Shown piece by piece: positions 7,220 through 18,148 of a stretch of DNA of 25,832 nt (positions are counted from its first letter, which is position 1; each line of letters starts with the position of its first letter). This DNA is from Gammaproteobacteria bacterium (GTDB taxonomy: Bacteria > Pseudomonadota > Gammaproteobacteria > UBA4575). Below the pieces are notes generated by a model. It did not search any database. It was not told the origin of the DNA and worked only from the letters and a program-made list of their open reading frames with translations. The position numbers were made by a program, and so were the translations under genes. Location of the stretch: contig JANQKJ010000127.1 of the NCBI GenBank assembly GCA_028281205.1, positions 1-25,832 on the forward strand. Direction: 5' to 3'.

Positions 7220-10200
7220 TTACCACTCAATATTCTCTATATTCTCAAACGTTAATTGACTACCATCATCAAACTTAATCACACCTGAAACATCATCACC
7301 CAATTCCAGTAATCCTGCATTGATATCATAATCAACTACATTATCGTCAACTTCTATTTGCCATGGGTTTGATGGATCCGCCGCATCTTTTACGTAACCA
7401 CTTAAGTCAATTGAATCTACCCAACCATCACCAGCTCCACCATTTATCGAGTCATTGCCGTCACCTTGGTCAAAGATAAAGATATCATTACCGTCACCAC
7501 CAGCTAACACATCATCACCACCCAAGCCATAAATGAGATCGTCATTACTTGTTCCAGTAATTTCGTCATCTACTGGCATCTCAGTGTAGCTAATACCTGA
7601 AATTTGATAGTCAGACCCATCAGATCTATCCGTTTGCAAGTTAGCAGACATCACAATTTGATTAAACGCTTCGCCGGGATCAATATTTAAAGTACCTGAG
7701 CCACTCGAAGTTTCAGTAAAATCACCCTCTGCAACCAATGCTCCATCATGATACGCGGCCCAATGTCCTACCTCTCCATAAGAGCTAGTAAATAAATTCA
7801 TAAAAGACACATCAGCGGATGATAAGTCATTATCAAAATCGACAATGAATTCTTCAGAAAGTCCAGATGCTTTGTCATATGCAATTTGATTACTGCGGCC
7901 ACTATCAGTATCAGATACGGTTCCATCTGCACCTAATGCACTACTACTAACAGAGACATTATCAACACTTGCGCTAGTATGCGCACCGCCAACGACATTC
8001 TTAGCCGTGACAGTATAACCATTGCCTGTTTGAGAATAATTGGATGAATTAATTGTTCCTGATACACCAGTGTTGCTATTGGTACCCAAGTGGATACCAA
8101 CTGTTTCAGTATACGTTTCACCTGAAGAATCGGTTACCTCAACAACGACCGAGTTACTATATACATTACTTGCGTCATGTTCTGCAGCCAATGAGATCTC
8201 ACCACTAGCAGGATCAATTTGGAATTTACCACCGGCATCATCTGTTAATGTAAATGTATGCACATCACCACCATCAGCATCAACAACAGACGCAACACTC
8301 GCCACCACACTACCAGCAGCAATAGTTTCTAAAACATCACCGCTATCAACGATCACAGCATCGTTTTGTGGATTCCCCCAATCACCACCACCCGACGGGT
8401 TAGTCGCAATACCGTTTACAATCGTATCTCCTGTAATAGTCATCTGGTATGGTCCAGTACTACTGCTACGGTTAGGATAATCACTTGTTGCTTTCGCCTC
8501 CGAAGCATTTAAATGATAACCACTAATAGCTACGATATAATCTCCCGCAGAAAGATTAGATTGATTTATGTATGAGTCAACAGAACCTGAACTTCCATCA
8601 GCACCTGCTGAACCATCATCATTAAGAGCAACTTGAGTATAGGAACCATTACCATTATCGCGAAAAACTCTTACATAAGAATCCAAACTTCCACTGTTGT
8701 AGCCATTTGCAAGTACATCAATAGTTAACTCACCTCCATTGTGAGTAATCGACCAATGATCCACTGAGGTGTTTGAACCGCTATTTCGAATATGTCCTGT
8801 TACAACAGCCGTTCCAATAGAACCATTACTGGAGATATCTAAGCTATCATTGCCAGTGAATTTAATGTCTATTGGCGCAGAATTTTCATTAACATCAGCC
8901 ACATTAATAGTGAAAGTTTCGCTGGATGTTGAGCCATCATCTGAGGTTGCAAGCACAGTAACGTTATGGCTATTAGCTGCTTCATAGTCTAACAAACTGC
9001 CATCAGCCACACTAACTTCACCACTTTTAGCATCAATGGCAAACCGACCTCCTGCATCATCACTTAGCGTGTAAGTTACGTTATCGGTAGCATCTTGATC
9101 TGATGCTAAAGCAGTAATTCCTACTGTTGTACCGTTAGCTGCATTTTCATTAACACTATTAAGAGCAGTATCACTATCGGTAACTGCGTTGATGGTGAAT
9201 TCACTATTATCGTCAGTGATAGCAATGCTAAAGGTTTGTGCTGATGTAGAACCATCCGTGGATGTTGCTGTGACTTCGATTTGCATGTTTTGCGCAGATT
9301 CAAAGTCCAACCCATTTGGATCCGCCACAGTCACTTCACCGGTATCCACATCAATCGCAAACGCATTGTTTGGATTGCTGCTCAAACTATAAGTAACCGA
9401 ATCCCCAGCATCTTGATCTTGTGCTAATGCAGTAATTCCGACTGTATCACCAACAACGGCTGACTCGCTAACTTCATTATTTGTCGCATTATCGCTATCA
9501 GTAACAATAGATACATCAAATTCATTTTGATCATTAACATTTATTGTTATAACTTCTGAATATATCAAACCACCTGAATCTGTAACTTGCACAGTAATAT
9601 CATGTGATGTAAAACTTTCAAAATCAATATCTGTACCAGGCTTAACTCGAATTTCGTTACCTATAACTTCAAAATTTCCTGAAGGGTCACTGGTAATTTC
9701 ATAAGTAAACGTATCAGAAACGTCAACATCATTTGCACCCAAAATAGCGACTATTGATCCATCAGAGCTATTTTCGTCGACTGAAATTTCAGATGCAGAA
9801 CCTTGCGTAATAGTCGCCTCTGAAAGCTCAATAGAACTCAACGATATATTATCTAAAATACCGCCCAGGTTATTACTATCTTTTGCTGGCTCACGAAATT
9901 CTAGCCTAGCTACGTCACCTGTACCTGCAACTTCAAATGTATAGGTTTCTAAGTTATAAGAAGTAGGGTCGATTGTATCGACAAGCTTGCCATCAAAGTA
10001 AACTTCAATAGTATTAGTTTCTAAAGGCGTTCCTTTCCTGGCAGCCACATCTAGACTTAGCGCATAAGTCTGCCCATCAGCCGTCGCAATATCTTGATAG
10101 ATAGTGTCTTGTGCTCCAGCATAATCCATTTCAAAAACAATATTGTTAGAGTCGCCACCACTTATATATATATTTTCAGATCCAGCTTCCACCTCTCCAG

Positions 10201-13200
10201 ATGATGCTGTCCAACCTCCCAATGCTTGCGCATGCGTCCATGTTCCTGGATTAACTAATCCCGATCCATCGCCATCAACAATGAGATTACTATTTGCATT
10301 GGTAACTCTAATATCAGTAGGGGCTTCATTGACATCAGTGACTGAGATATCAAATTTTCCACTCGATGTGCTACCATCTGTAGATGTCGCTGTCACTTCA
10401 ATCTGCATGATTTGCGCTGTCTCAAAATCCAAACCATTCGGATCCGCCACAGTCACTTCACCGGTATTCTCGTCAATTGCAAAGGCATCGTTCGGGTTCG
10501 ATGTTAACGAGTAAGTCACACTGTCACTGTCATCCACATCTGATGCAAAGACTGTCACACCAACCGTATCTCCAAAGCTAGCGTTTTCATTTATTGAATT
10601 GGTGTCAGTGTCGTTATCTATGACCGCACTGATATCGAATTCCTTCGCATCACTCACATTAATGATGTAACTCTCAGTATCAACACCACCATTTCCATCA
10701 GCAACTTCAACTGTGATTTGGTGTTGGCGGTTAGATTCAAAGTCTAATTTAGAACCATCAGCCACATATACTTGGCCAGTTTCTGAATTTATGCCAAATC
10801 TACCATCAGCATTATCTATCAAGCTATATGTAAGCGAGTCGCCATCTACATCCGAGGCGGAAACAGTACCTACGACAGATGCTGATGAGACAAATATTTG
10901 CGAACCAGTTATTCCGAATTCCCCAGGTGCATGTTGTGGCACACCCCAAACATTAGGTGTAATTTGTAAATCTCCGTTTTGATAACCGGCATTGATCCCT
11001 TCGATTTGATAGGTTGGATCATTAATTCCAGATAGCAATGTCACGGTGTCTGCTCCAAAATCAACGTTTGCTACTAAACGGTCACTTACATCTGGCGTAA
11101 ACTCAACATAGCTAGAGTTTGTATCGTAATACCACTTACCATCAATGTACTTAACAGCAACAAAATTATCGGCGCTTTGCGAATGCACATTGCCAAAGCG
11201 GGTATGCACACTCTCTTCAGAATACATAATGTAACCAGCGCCGGTTGCTCCATCCTGACCTACTATGCCATTGCCAAATGATCCAATTGAGATTCCTTCA
11301 ACATAATTACCAGCATTCTCAGAAACAACATTTCCATTTAACATTTCAATAACTGGCATGTCGTTAACATTAGCCACATTCATTGAATAATCTTGTGTTG
11401 TCGACAGACCTCCCGAATCAGTCGCTGTGACAGTCACATCAATTAATGTTTCAGTTTCATGATCTAAACTTACATCATCTTTAAGTTTAAGCACCATTTG
11501 GCCATTGCCATCATCTACAACTTCAAATCGCGAATCATTTACAGTGTATGTATGGGTATCATTGACATCTACATCATTAGTAGACAAATCACCTACAATT
11601 GCACCTGCTGAATTCTCATCTACCGATGCAATTTCATCACCCGATACTACTAAGAATGAGTCCCCACTAATTCTGAATTCGCCATAATTAGTGTTTCCAT
11701 TCCAAATATTAGGTGTAATTTGCAATTCACCACTTTGATAGCCTGCATTGATGCCTTCAATTTGATACGTTGGGTCATTAATACCTGATAACAATCTTAC
11801 TGTGTCGACCCCAAAATCTACTTCAGCAACCAAACGATCACTTGTATCAGGGGTAAACTCTACATATGTAGTGTTTGTGTCGTAATACCATTTACCGTCT
11901 AAATGTTTTACTGAAACAAAATTGTCAGCACTTTGTGAATGCACATTGCCAAAACGAGTATGCACACTCTCTTCAGAATACATAATGTAACCAGCACCGG
12001 TTGCTCCATCTTGACCTACAACACCATTACCAGTATCACCTAATAAAATCTCTTGCGTAGGAATTACTATATTAAGCGCATCTAGATTAATATTTGTTGG
12101 AGCTTCATTAATATCTACAACATTAATTTCAATTTCTTGCAACGTTGACAACCCGTTTTCATCGATTGAAGTGATAATAACGTTGACTGTGTCTGAAGAT
12201 TCATGATCTAAACTCACCCCATCTTTGAGCTTCAGTTGCACACTACCGCCACCATTGTTAACGACTTCAAAACGAGAATCGTCTACAGTGTACGTATGAC
12301 TGTCATTAACATCTATATCATCAGTAGATAAACTACCTACCACTTCACCTGTAGAATTCTCATCAACATTATTATCTATTAATGCAATTGCAACTGGCCC
12401 ATCATTATTGCCAGTCACAACGATTGACATTTCAGCAGTATCTGAAGCACCTGCCTTATCTGTAACACGATAATTAAATGTTACTGTGCGCGACTCACCC
12501 TCAGCCAAGTCTTGAAATTCATCGCCAGGGACAAAACTATATGCACCGTCCGGATCTACTGTGACGGAACCCTGAGAAGGATTACTGATCAAGCTAAAAC
12601 TTAATACGTCACCATCATCTGCATCGGTAGCAATAAGCTGTCCTATGAGTACATTATCTTCGCTCGCGGTTGCACTAGAATCTGAAGCATCTGGTGCTGT
12701 ATTAACACTCTCTCCACCATCATCCTCGTCTTCAGTATCAGTCTGTGGAGAATTCTCATCCGAATTTGAGTCATCAGAGAACAAAACTGCTTCTTCTATT
12801 TCTTGGTCAACACTAATTTGATCAAAAGCAGATACACCTCGCGTACCATTATTAACATTATCAGCTGGTACATTTCCCTGAACTTGTTCGCCAACTGCAG
12901 CATTGTTATCTGATGGATTTTCAGGATTTTGAATCGCAGAAGATTGTTGCTCTACTGCCTCACTCTTTTCATCAAAGGAATGCTTTTCATAACTTTCGTC
13001 ATTACCAATAATAATATTCTGTGGGTTCTCTGTCTCAGTTTGTCCATCTTGTAGAGCGACTTCCTCAAGTTCTTTCTCTTGCAGGATCTCTTCAGCAGTT
13101 TCCACACTTTCCGGAAACTCTTCTACATCCATCATAATATTTTGCTTGAAGTATTCTTCACGCACATTTGGATCATTGAGTGATTCTTGCGCTTTTGCTT

Positions 13201-13267
13201 TTTCTAGAGATACCTCTTCATCAACCTGATTGATTGAATCCAAAATTTTCCCTTTATCTTCAGCCAT
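7220..13267 (-). CDS. Giant cadherin/VCBS/RTX secreted protein (probable adhesin)
   Basis: This is a 2015-residue protein predicted to be exported by type I secretion and to act at or outside the cell surface. It starts with a charged low-complexity region (1-185) and has no Sec signal. Next come a VCBS-like repeat (~190-288) and a cadherin-like repeat (~290-394). A 130-residue module occurs twice (~409-540 and ~663-794), with another cadherin repeat between the copies. Cadherin-like repeats fill ~795-985. A jelly-roll or carbohydrate-binding-like domain (~986-1150) follows, then three cadherin repeats (~1151-1462), a pre-peptidase C-terminal-like domain (~1463-1615), one more cadherin repeat and a beta domain (~1730-1897). 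The end holds two or three RTX calcium nonapeptides (GLGGDDVLA, GGDGNDIFI, ~1914-1932) and a C-terminal secretion region ending ENIEW. GAGGAG before the ATG supports the start. Adhesion is the likely role. No catalytic domain or LapG-type Ala-Ala-Gly retention site is recognised. Confidence 0.9.
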   Translation of the reverse strand: MAEDKGKILDSINQVDEEVSLEKAKAQESLNDPNVREEYFKQNIMMDVEEFPESVETAEEILQEKELEEVALQDGQTETENPQNIIIGNDESYEKHSFDEKSEAVEQQSSAIQNPENPSDNNAAVGEQVQGNVPADNVNNGTRGVSAFDQISVDQEIEEAVLFSDDSNSDENSPQTDTEDEDDGGESVNTAPDASDSSATASEDNVLIGQLIATDADDGDVLSFSLISNPSQGSVTVDPDGAYSFVPGDEFQDLAEGESRTVTFNYRVTDKAGASDTAEMSIVVTGNNDGPVAIALIDNNVDENSTGEVVGSLSTDDIDVNDSHTYTVDDSRFEVVNNGGGSVQLKLKDGVSLDHESSDTVNVIITSIDENGLSTLQEIEINVVDINEAPTNINLDALNIVIPTQEILLGDTGNGVVGQDGATGAGYIMYSEESVHTRFGNVHSQSADNFVSVKHLDGKWYYDTNTTYVEFTPDTSDRLVAEVDFGVDTVRLLSGINDPTYQIEGINAGYQSGELQITPNIWNGNTNYGEFRISGDSFLVVSGDEIASVDENSAGAIVGDLSTNDVDVNDTHTYTVNDSRFEVVDDGNGQMVLKLKDDVSLDHETETLIDVTVTATDSGGLSTTQDYSMNVANVNDMPVIEMLNGNVVSENAGNYVEGISIGSFGNGIVGQDGATGAGYIMYSEESVHTRFGNVHSQSADNFVAVKYIDGKWYYDTNSSYVEFTPDVSDRLVANVDFGADTVTLLSGINDPTYQIEGINAGYQNGDLQITPNVWGVPQHAPGEFGITGSQIFVSSASVVGTVSASDVDGDSLTYSLIDNADGRFGINSETGQVYVADGSKLDFESNRQHQITVEVADGNGGVDTESYIINVSDAKEFDISAVIDNDTDTNSINENASFGDTVGVTVFASDVDDSDSVTYSLTSNPNDAFAIDENTGEVTVADPNGLDFETAQIMQIEVTATSTDGSTSSGKFDISVTDVNEAPTDIRVTNANSNLIVDGDGSGLVNPGTWTHAQALGGWTASSGEVEAGSENIYISGGDSNNIVFEMDYAGAQDTIYQDIATADGQTYALSLDVAARKGTPLETNTIEVYFDGKLVDTIDPTSYNLETYTFEVAGTGDVARLEFREPAKDSNNLGGILDNISLSSIELSEATITQGSASEISVDENSSDGSIVAILGANDVDVSDTFTYEITSDPSGNFEVIGNEIRVKPGTDIDFESFTSHDITVQVTDSGGLIYSEVITINVNDQNEFDVSIVTDSDNATNNEVSESAVVGDTVGITALAQDQDAGDSVTYSLSSNPNNAFAIDVDTGEVTVADPNGLDFESAQNMQIEVTATSTDGSTSAQTFSIAITDDNSEFTINAVTDSDTALNSVNENAANGTTVGITALASDQDATDNVTYTLSDDAGGRFAIDAKSGEVSVADGSLLDYEAANSHNVTVLATSDDGSTSSETFTINVADVNENSAPIDIKFTGNDSLDISSNGSIGTAVVTGHIRNSGSNTSVDHWSITHNGGELTIDVLANGYNSGSLDSYVRVFRDNGNGSYTQVALNDDGSAGADGSSGSVDSYINQSNLSAGDYIVAISGYHLNASEAKATSDYPNRSSSTGPYQMTITGDTIVNGIATNPSGGGDWGNPQNDAVIVDSGDVLETIAAGSVVASVASVVDADGGDVHTFTLTDDAGGKFQIDPASGEISLAAEHDASNVYSNSVVVEVTDSSGETYTETVGIHLGTNSNTGVSGTINSSNYSQTGNGYTVTAKNVVGGAHTSASVDNVSVSSSALGADGTVSDTDSGRSNQIAYDKASGLSEEFIVDFDNDLSSADVSFMNLFTSSYGEVGHWAAYHDGALVAEGDFTETSSGSGTLNIDPGEAFNQIVMSANLQTDRSDGSDYQISGISYTEMPVDDEITGTSNDDLIYGLGGDDVLAGGDGNDIFIFDQGDGNDSINGGAGDGWVDSIDLSGYVKDAADPSNPWQIEVDDNVVDYDINAGLLELGDDVSGVIKFDDGSQLTFENIENIEW
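10886..11281 (-). repeat. Duplicated ~130-residue module, copy 2 (in the giant protein)
   Basis: This encodes residues ~663-794 of the large protein, and is the downstream copy of the module also found at 11648-12043. The core from GQDGATGAGYIMYSEESVH through FGNVHSQSADNFV is identical in protein between copies. It continues with KWYYDTN, YVEFTPD, DRLVA and LLSGINDPTYQIEGINAGYQ. I have seen similar HxRF/KWYYD/EFTP modules in large cadherin-type marine proteins but cannot give a family name. Confidence 0.85.
11648..12043 (-). repeat. Duplicated ~130-residue module, copy 1 (in the giant protein)
   Basis: This encodes residues ~409-540. Over 93 aligned bases (11926-12018 against 11170-11262) I count seven differences, all transitions and all silent, so the two copies are a fairly recent duplication or are kept alike by recombination under purifying selection. 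With the adjacent cadherin repeats (residues ~297-394 and ~546-640, also similar), the duplicated unit is about 250 residues long in tandem. Confidence 0.85.
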
Positions 13268-13651
13268 TTGCCGCTCCTCGACATTACAGTTTTTTCAGGC
13301 ATATGTGCCCATTAACTGTATCGGCGACAGAAATGAATACTTAATAAAGTTTATGAGAGGTACAGACGGTTTGAATTAGATATGTGAACTACATCACATG
13401 TATATTGATAGCAGGTATCTAGATAAAAACCATAACCAAAAGCTGGATTCAGCATCTAGAAACATCAGCTTCACATGCTAATGCTTTATTCTTATTATTC
13501 AATCCGACTGTGAGACGGACTGTTCCATTTGGCAGGCGCATACATGTTTAAAAAACATAGCACCTAAGCAAACAAGTATATACTCTGGCCTGATTGGCAC
13601 TTCATCGACTTACTAAAAGGAATGTAGCCAAACACTACTTTTACGGCATTG
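13268..13651. other. Regulatory intergenic region upstream of the giant RTX gene
   Basis: These 384 bases separate the end of thiC from the start of the large RTX gene, both on the - strand. The region must hold the thiC 3' end and the RTX promoter. A perfect CRP-type palindrome is present and listed separately. A weak sigma70 pair on the - strand is TTCAAA (13375-13370) and TAAACT (13353-13348), 16 bases apart. A short AT palindrome, ATGTTT/AAACAT (13544-13558), is the only hairpin near thiC; it is too AT-rich to call a terminator with confidence. No ORF of note is seen. Confidence 0.6.
13383..13398. promoter_or_regulatory. CRP/Vfr/Clp-type binding site
   Basis: TGTGAACTACATCACA is a perfect TGTGA-N6-TCACA palindrome, extended by one more matching pair on each side (A at 13382, T at 13399). 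It lies 116-131 bases before the ATG of the giant RTX gene. With the weak promoter at 13375-13348 it would be centred near -50. With a possible -10 TATTCA (13339-13334) it would be near -63, close to a class I activator position. A cAMP-CRP or Clp-like regulator is the expected ligand protein; this is inferred from the site alone. Confidence 0.65.
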
Positions 13652-15568
<1,917 letters not shown>

Positions 15569-15587
15569 TTAGCTATTAATTTAATCG

Positions 15588-15615
15588 AATATAACCTGTA
15601 TTTAAGACATTGCAA
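15588..15615 (-). promoter_or_regulatory. Predicted thiC promoter
   Basis: On the - strand TTGCAA (15615-15610) and TATATT (15593-15588) are 16 bases apart. Transcription would start near 15581, leaving a leader of only about 34 bases before the thiC ATG. That is too short for a TPP aptamer, in agreement with the absence of recognisable THI-box sequence in 15548-15743. Confidence 0.45.
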
Positions 15616-15743
15616 TACTTAATCATGAACATGCAATATAGTCAGATAATACCCACAAAAAGAGATTAGTTAGCAAATCACTTGCTATTATTATTGTAAG
15701 CGCCGTAGAGTATTGGCTATTTAGTCAGCTAACTTACATTCAC

Positions 15744-16409
15744 ATGACAATTGCTATGGATATAGAGCAGGCAAGATTTAATATGATCGAACAGCAAATC
15801 CGCCCTTGGGATGTGCTGGATACGAATGTACTAGATATTTTTCAGTCAGTACCGCGAGAGGCTTTTGTGGACGCAGAACAAGTAGCTTTGGCATTTGCTG
15901 ATCTGGAATTACCAATTGGTCACTCCCAAGCCATGATGTCACCTAAAGTTGAAGCGCGCATGTTGCAGGCGTTAAATGTTACTGCTAATGCAAAAATTCT
16001 GGAGATAGGTACAGGAAGCGGATTTATCACAGCATGTTTGGCGAAGTTAGGCCATCATGTAACAAGCTATGAGTATTACGAAGACTTATCAGCTAAAGCA
16101 CAGCAAAGATTGGCCGCACAGGGGCTGAATAACGTGAATTACATTGTTGGCGATGTATTTAATCAGCTTGGCTCACTCAGACAATATGATGTCATTGCTA
16201 TTACTGGCTCTATGCCACAGGGCGCGGAAATATTTACCAAGCACCTTTGCCTTAATGGACGCATGTTTTGTGTGCTTGGCGACCGCCCGGTGATGACCGC
16301 AAAACTCTTCACCTGTGTTACCAAAGACAGTTACCGGGAAGAAAGTCTATTTGAAACCGACCTAGCACCACTGCTGTCCACAACCAAAAAACAGGAATTT
16401 TCATTTTGA
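15744..16409 (+). CDS. Protein-L-isoaspartate O-methyltransferase family protein
   Basis: This is a SAM-dependent methyltransferase of the Pcm family, 221 residues. It has the N-terminal helical block (RFNMIEQQIRPWDVLD), the PIGHSQAMMSP segment, which corresponds to the substrate loop, and SAM motif I ILEIGTGSGF (85-94). Classical Pcm repairs isoaspartyl residues in damaged proteins. This variant, found next to rhodanese and TolC genes, differs from the standard Pcm in the loop (usually PIGxGQTIS), so its true substrate is uncertain. The start could also be the in-frame ATG at 15756; neither has a strong ribosome binding site. It overlaps the rhodanese gene by 4 bases (TTGA), indicating coupling. 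Confidence 0.88.
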   Translation: MTIAMDIEQARFNMIEQQIRPWDVLDTNVLDIFQSVPREAFVDAEQVALAFADLELPIGHSQAMMSPKVEARMLQALNVTANAKILEIGTGSGFITACLAKLGHHVTSYEYYEDLSAKAQQRLAAQGLNNVNYIVGDVFNQLGSLRQYDVIAITGSMPQGAEIFTKHLCLNGRMFCVLGDRPVMTAKLFTCVTKDSYREESLFETDLAPLLSTTKKQEFSF

Positions 16410-16732
16410 GCTTTAAAGAAATTTCTGCCACCGAGCTAGAATCTTATCTAAAAACAACTACTAATGACCCTTTGCTGCTGGACGTGCGCGAGCCTTGGGA
16501 ATATCAGAAATGTAGTCTGGATAAATCTGTACTAGTGCCAATGCGTCAGATCCCTAGCGCTTTGAATGAGCTGGATCCTGATCGCGAAACCATTGTCATC
16601 TGCCACCATGGTATCCGCAGCCGCTCTGTAGCGTCGTATCTTGCAAGCAATGAATTTAGCAATGTTATTAACCTCACAGGCGGTATTGATGCCTGGGCTA
16701 AATACGTTGACCTTTCTATGGAGACTTATTAA
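16406..16732 (+). CDS. Single-domain rhodanese (GlpE-like sulfurtransferase)
   Basis: This 108-residue protein is one rhodanese domain, predicted to transfer sulfane sulfur to a thiol or cyanide acceptor in the cytoplasm. The family landmarks DVREPWEY (26-33) and the active-site loop CHHGIRS starting at Cys66 are present, and the conserved GGIDAWA lies near the end. It starts at a TTG (16406) that overlaps the TGA of the methyltransferase gene, with AGGA upstream. The physiological acceptor is unknown. Its place between methyltransferase and TolC recurs in gammaproteobacteria, from my general knowledge. Confidence 0.92.
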   Translation: MSFKEISATELESYLKTTTNDPLLLDVREPWEYQKCSLDKSVLVPMRQIPSALNELDPDRETIVICHHGIRSRSVASYLASNEFSNVINLTGGIDAWAKYVDLSMETY

Positions 16733-16809
16733 CTTACTGCTTCCTAAAAACATTTTCTCTTGATGCCGATAGTTACATATCAGAGATTTTTACTCTAATA
16801 AAGAAGCAT

Positions 16810-18138
16810 ATGGTTACTCGATTTGTCGCCTTTTCCACACTGTTTTTATGCTTAAGTGCTAGTCATATTCAAGCCAATGGCCTGATAGATATCTACACTA
16901 TTGCCAAATCTCAAGACACTGATATTCGCCAGGCAGAAGCCAACTATAATGCTTCCATACAAGCTAGGCCTATAGCGCGAGCCGCCCTGCTACCACAAAT
17001 TAATCTGTCAGCAGAAACGTCGGATAATGAACTTGAAACTGAAGGACAAACTTTTGGGGTTGCAGGTGCCGATGTAAATTTCAACTCACACGGCTATAGT
17101 CTCCGCCTGACCCAATCTTTATACAATCACGAATTCTACGTTCAACTGAGACAAGCGAAGAACACTGTTGCTAAAGCTCAAGTAGAACTTGATAACTCCA
17201 AACAAGAGTTAATACTTCGGGTTACCGAGTTATATTTTAATGTGCTAGCCGCACAAGATGACTTAAGATTTGCAACAGCTGAAAAAGACGCAATTAATCG
17301 TCAACGCGAACAAGCTGAGAATCGCTTTGAAGTCGGATTAATACCAATTACTGATGTTAAAGAAGCACAATCTTCCTTCGACCGTTCTGTGGCAAGAGAA
17401 ATCGATGCACAGATTGCACTTGAGTTAGCTGCAGATGCACTTGCTGTAGTGACTGGCGAGCGTCTCGAGAACCTCGCTAGCCTTAAAACATTATCAACTA
17501 ATATGCAATTGCTGCGTCCAGATCCTGATAGCGTAGCAGACTGGATTAATACTGCACTTAATCAGAACTTAGCGCTACTGATTAACGAATACGATACTAA
17601 GATCGCACAACAAGAAATTAAACGTAATCAATCACAGCATCTGCCCACCTTAGACATTGTTGCCGCTTACAACGACTCTGACTCTGGTGGATTAACTGGC
17701 TCCAGAAAAACAGAAGATTCAAGGATTGGCCTGGAGTTAAACTTTCCTATTTTCCAAGGCGGACGCACTTATTATCAAACAAAAGAGAGCCAGTATTTAT
17801 ACCAGGCAGCCTTACAAGCTAATGAAAAGATACGCCGTGAAACCACACGCGATACACGCGATGCCTATCATAATGTAGTTGCTGGCGTGAGTCGCGTAAA
17901 CGCATTTAACAAAGCGGTTGAGTCTGCCGAGGTTGCAGCCGAAGCGACTGAAGCTGGCTTTGAAGTAGGTACACGAACTTCTGTCGATGTGTTACTTGCA
18001 TTGCGTACAGTGTTTGAAGCACAGCGAGATTATTCCCGCTCACGTTATGATTACCTGTTAGACACACTGCGTTTAAAAAGATCCGCTGGAACGCTAAGCG
18101 CTGACGATTTACTACAAATTGATGGCTGGTTAGAGTAG
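16810..18138 (+). CDS. tolC: TolC-family outer membrane efflux/secretion channel
   Basis: This is the outer-membrane channel used by type I secretion and tripartite efflux. The precursor has 442 residues with a signal peptide (about 1-22, ending SHIQA before NG). Two OEP repeats follow, each with long coiled-coil segments (about 120-215 and 330-420) and a short beta segment. Length and architecture match E. coli TolC types. It lies in the core cluster with waaA. It is the obvious partner for the HlyD/ABC system encoded at 1387-6641, which has no channel gene of its own. AAAGAAG upstream of the ATG can serve as ribosome binding site. Confidence 0.94.
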   Translation: MVTRFVAFSTLFLCLSASHIQANGLIDIYTIAKSQDTDIRQAEANYNASIQARPIARAALLPQINLSAETSDNELETEGQTFGVAGADVNFNSHGYSLRLTQSLYNHEFYVQLRQAKNTVAKAQVELDNSKQELILRVTELYFNVLAAQDDLRFATAEKDAINRQREQAENRFEVGLIPITDVKEAQSSFDRSVAREIDAQIALELAADALAVVTGERLENLASLKTLSTNMQLLRPDPDSVADWINTALNQNLALLINEYDTKIAQQEIKRNQSQHLPTLDIVAAYNDSDSGGLTGSRKTEDSRIGLELNFPIFQGGRTYYQTKESQYLYQAALQANEKIRRETTRDTRDAYHNVVAGVSRVNAFNKAVESAEVAAEATEAGFEVGTRTSVDVLLALRTVFEAQRDYSRSRYDYLLDTLRLKRSAGTLSADDLLQIDGWLE

Positions 18139-18148
18139 TCTTGGCCGA

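Noticed and set aside
8040..8480. Long + strand open frames within the giant RTX gene (for example 8040-8480 and 10143-10514)
   Set aside because: They are antisense to a clearly coding repeat protein, with composition mirroring Thr/Asp/Ser-rich codons and no recognisable domain.
7220..13267. CRISPR or other DNA-level repeat array in the repetitive part
   Set aside because: The repeats are protein domains of one open frame with spacing of ~100 residues, not short DNA repeats with unique spacers.
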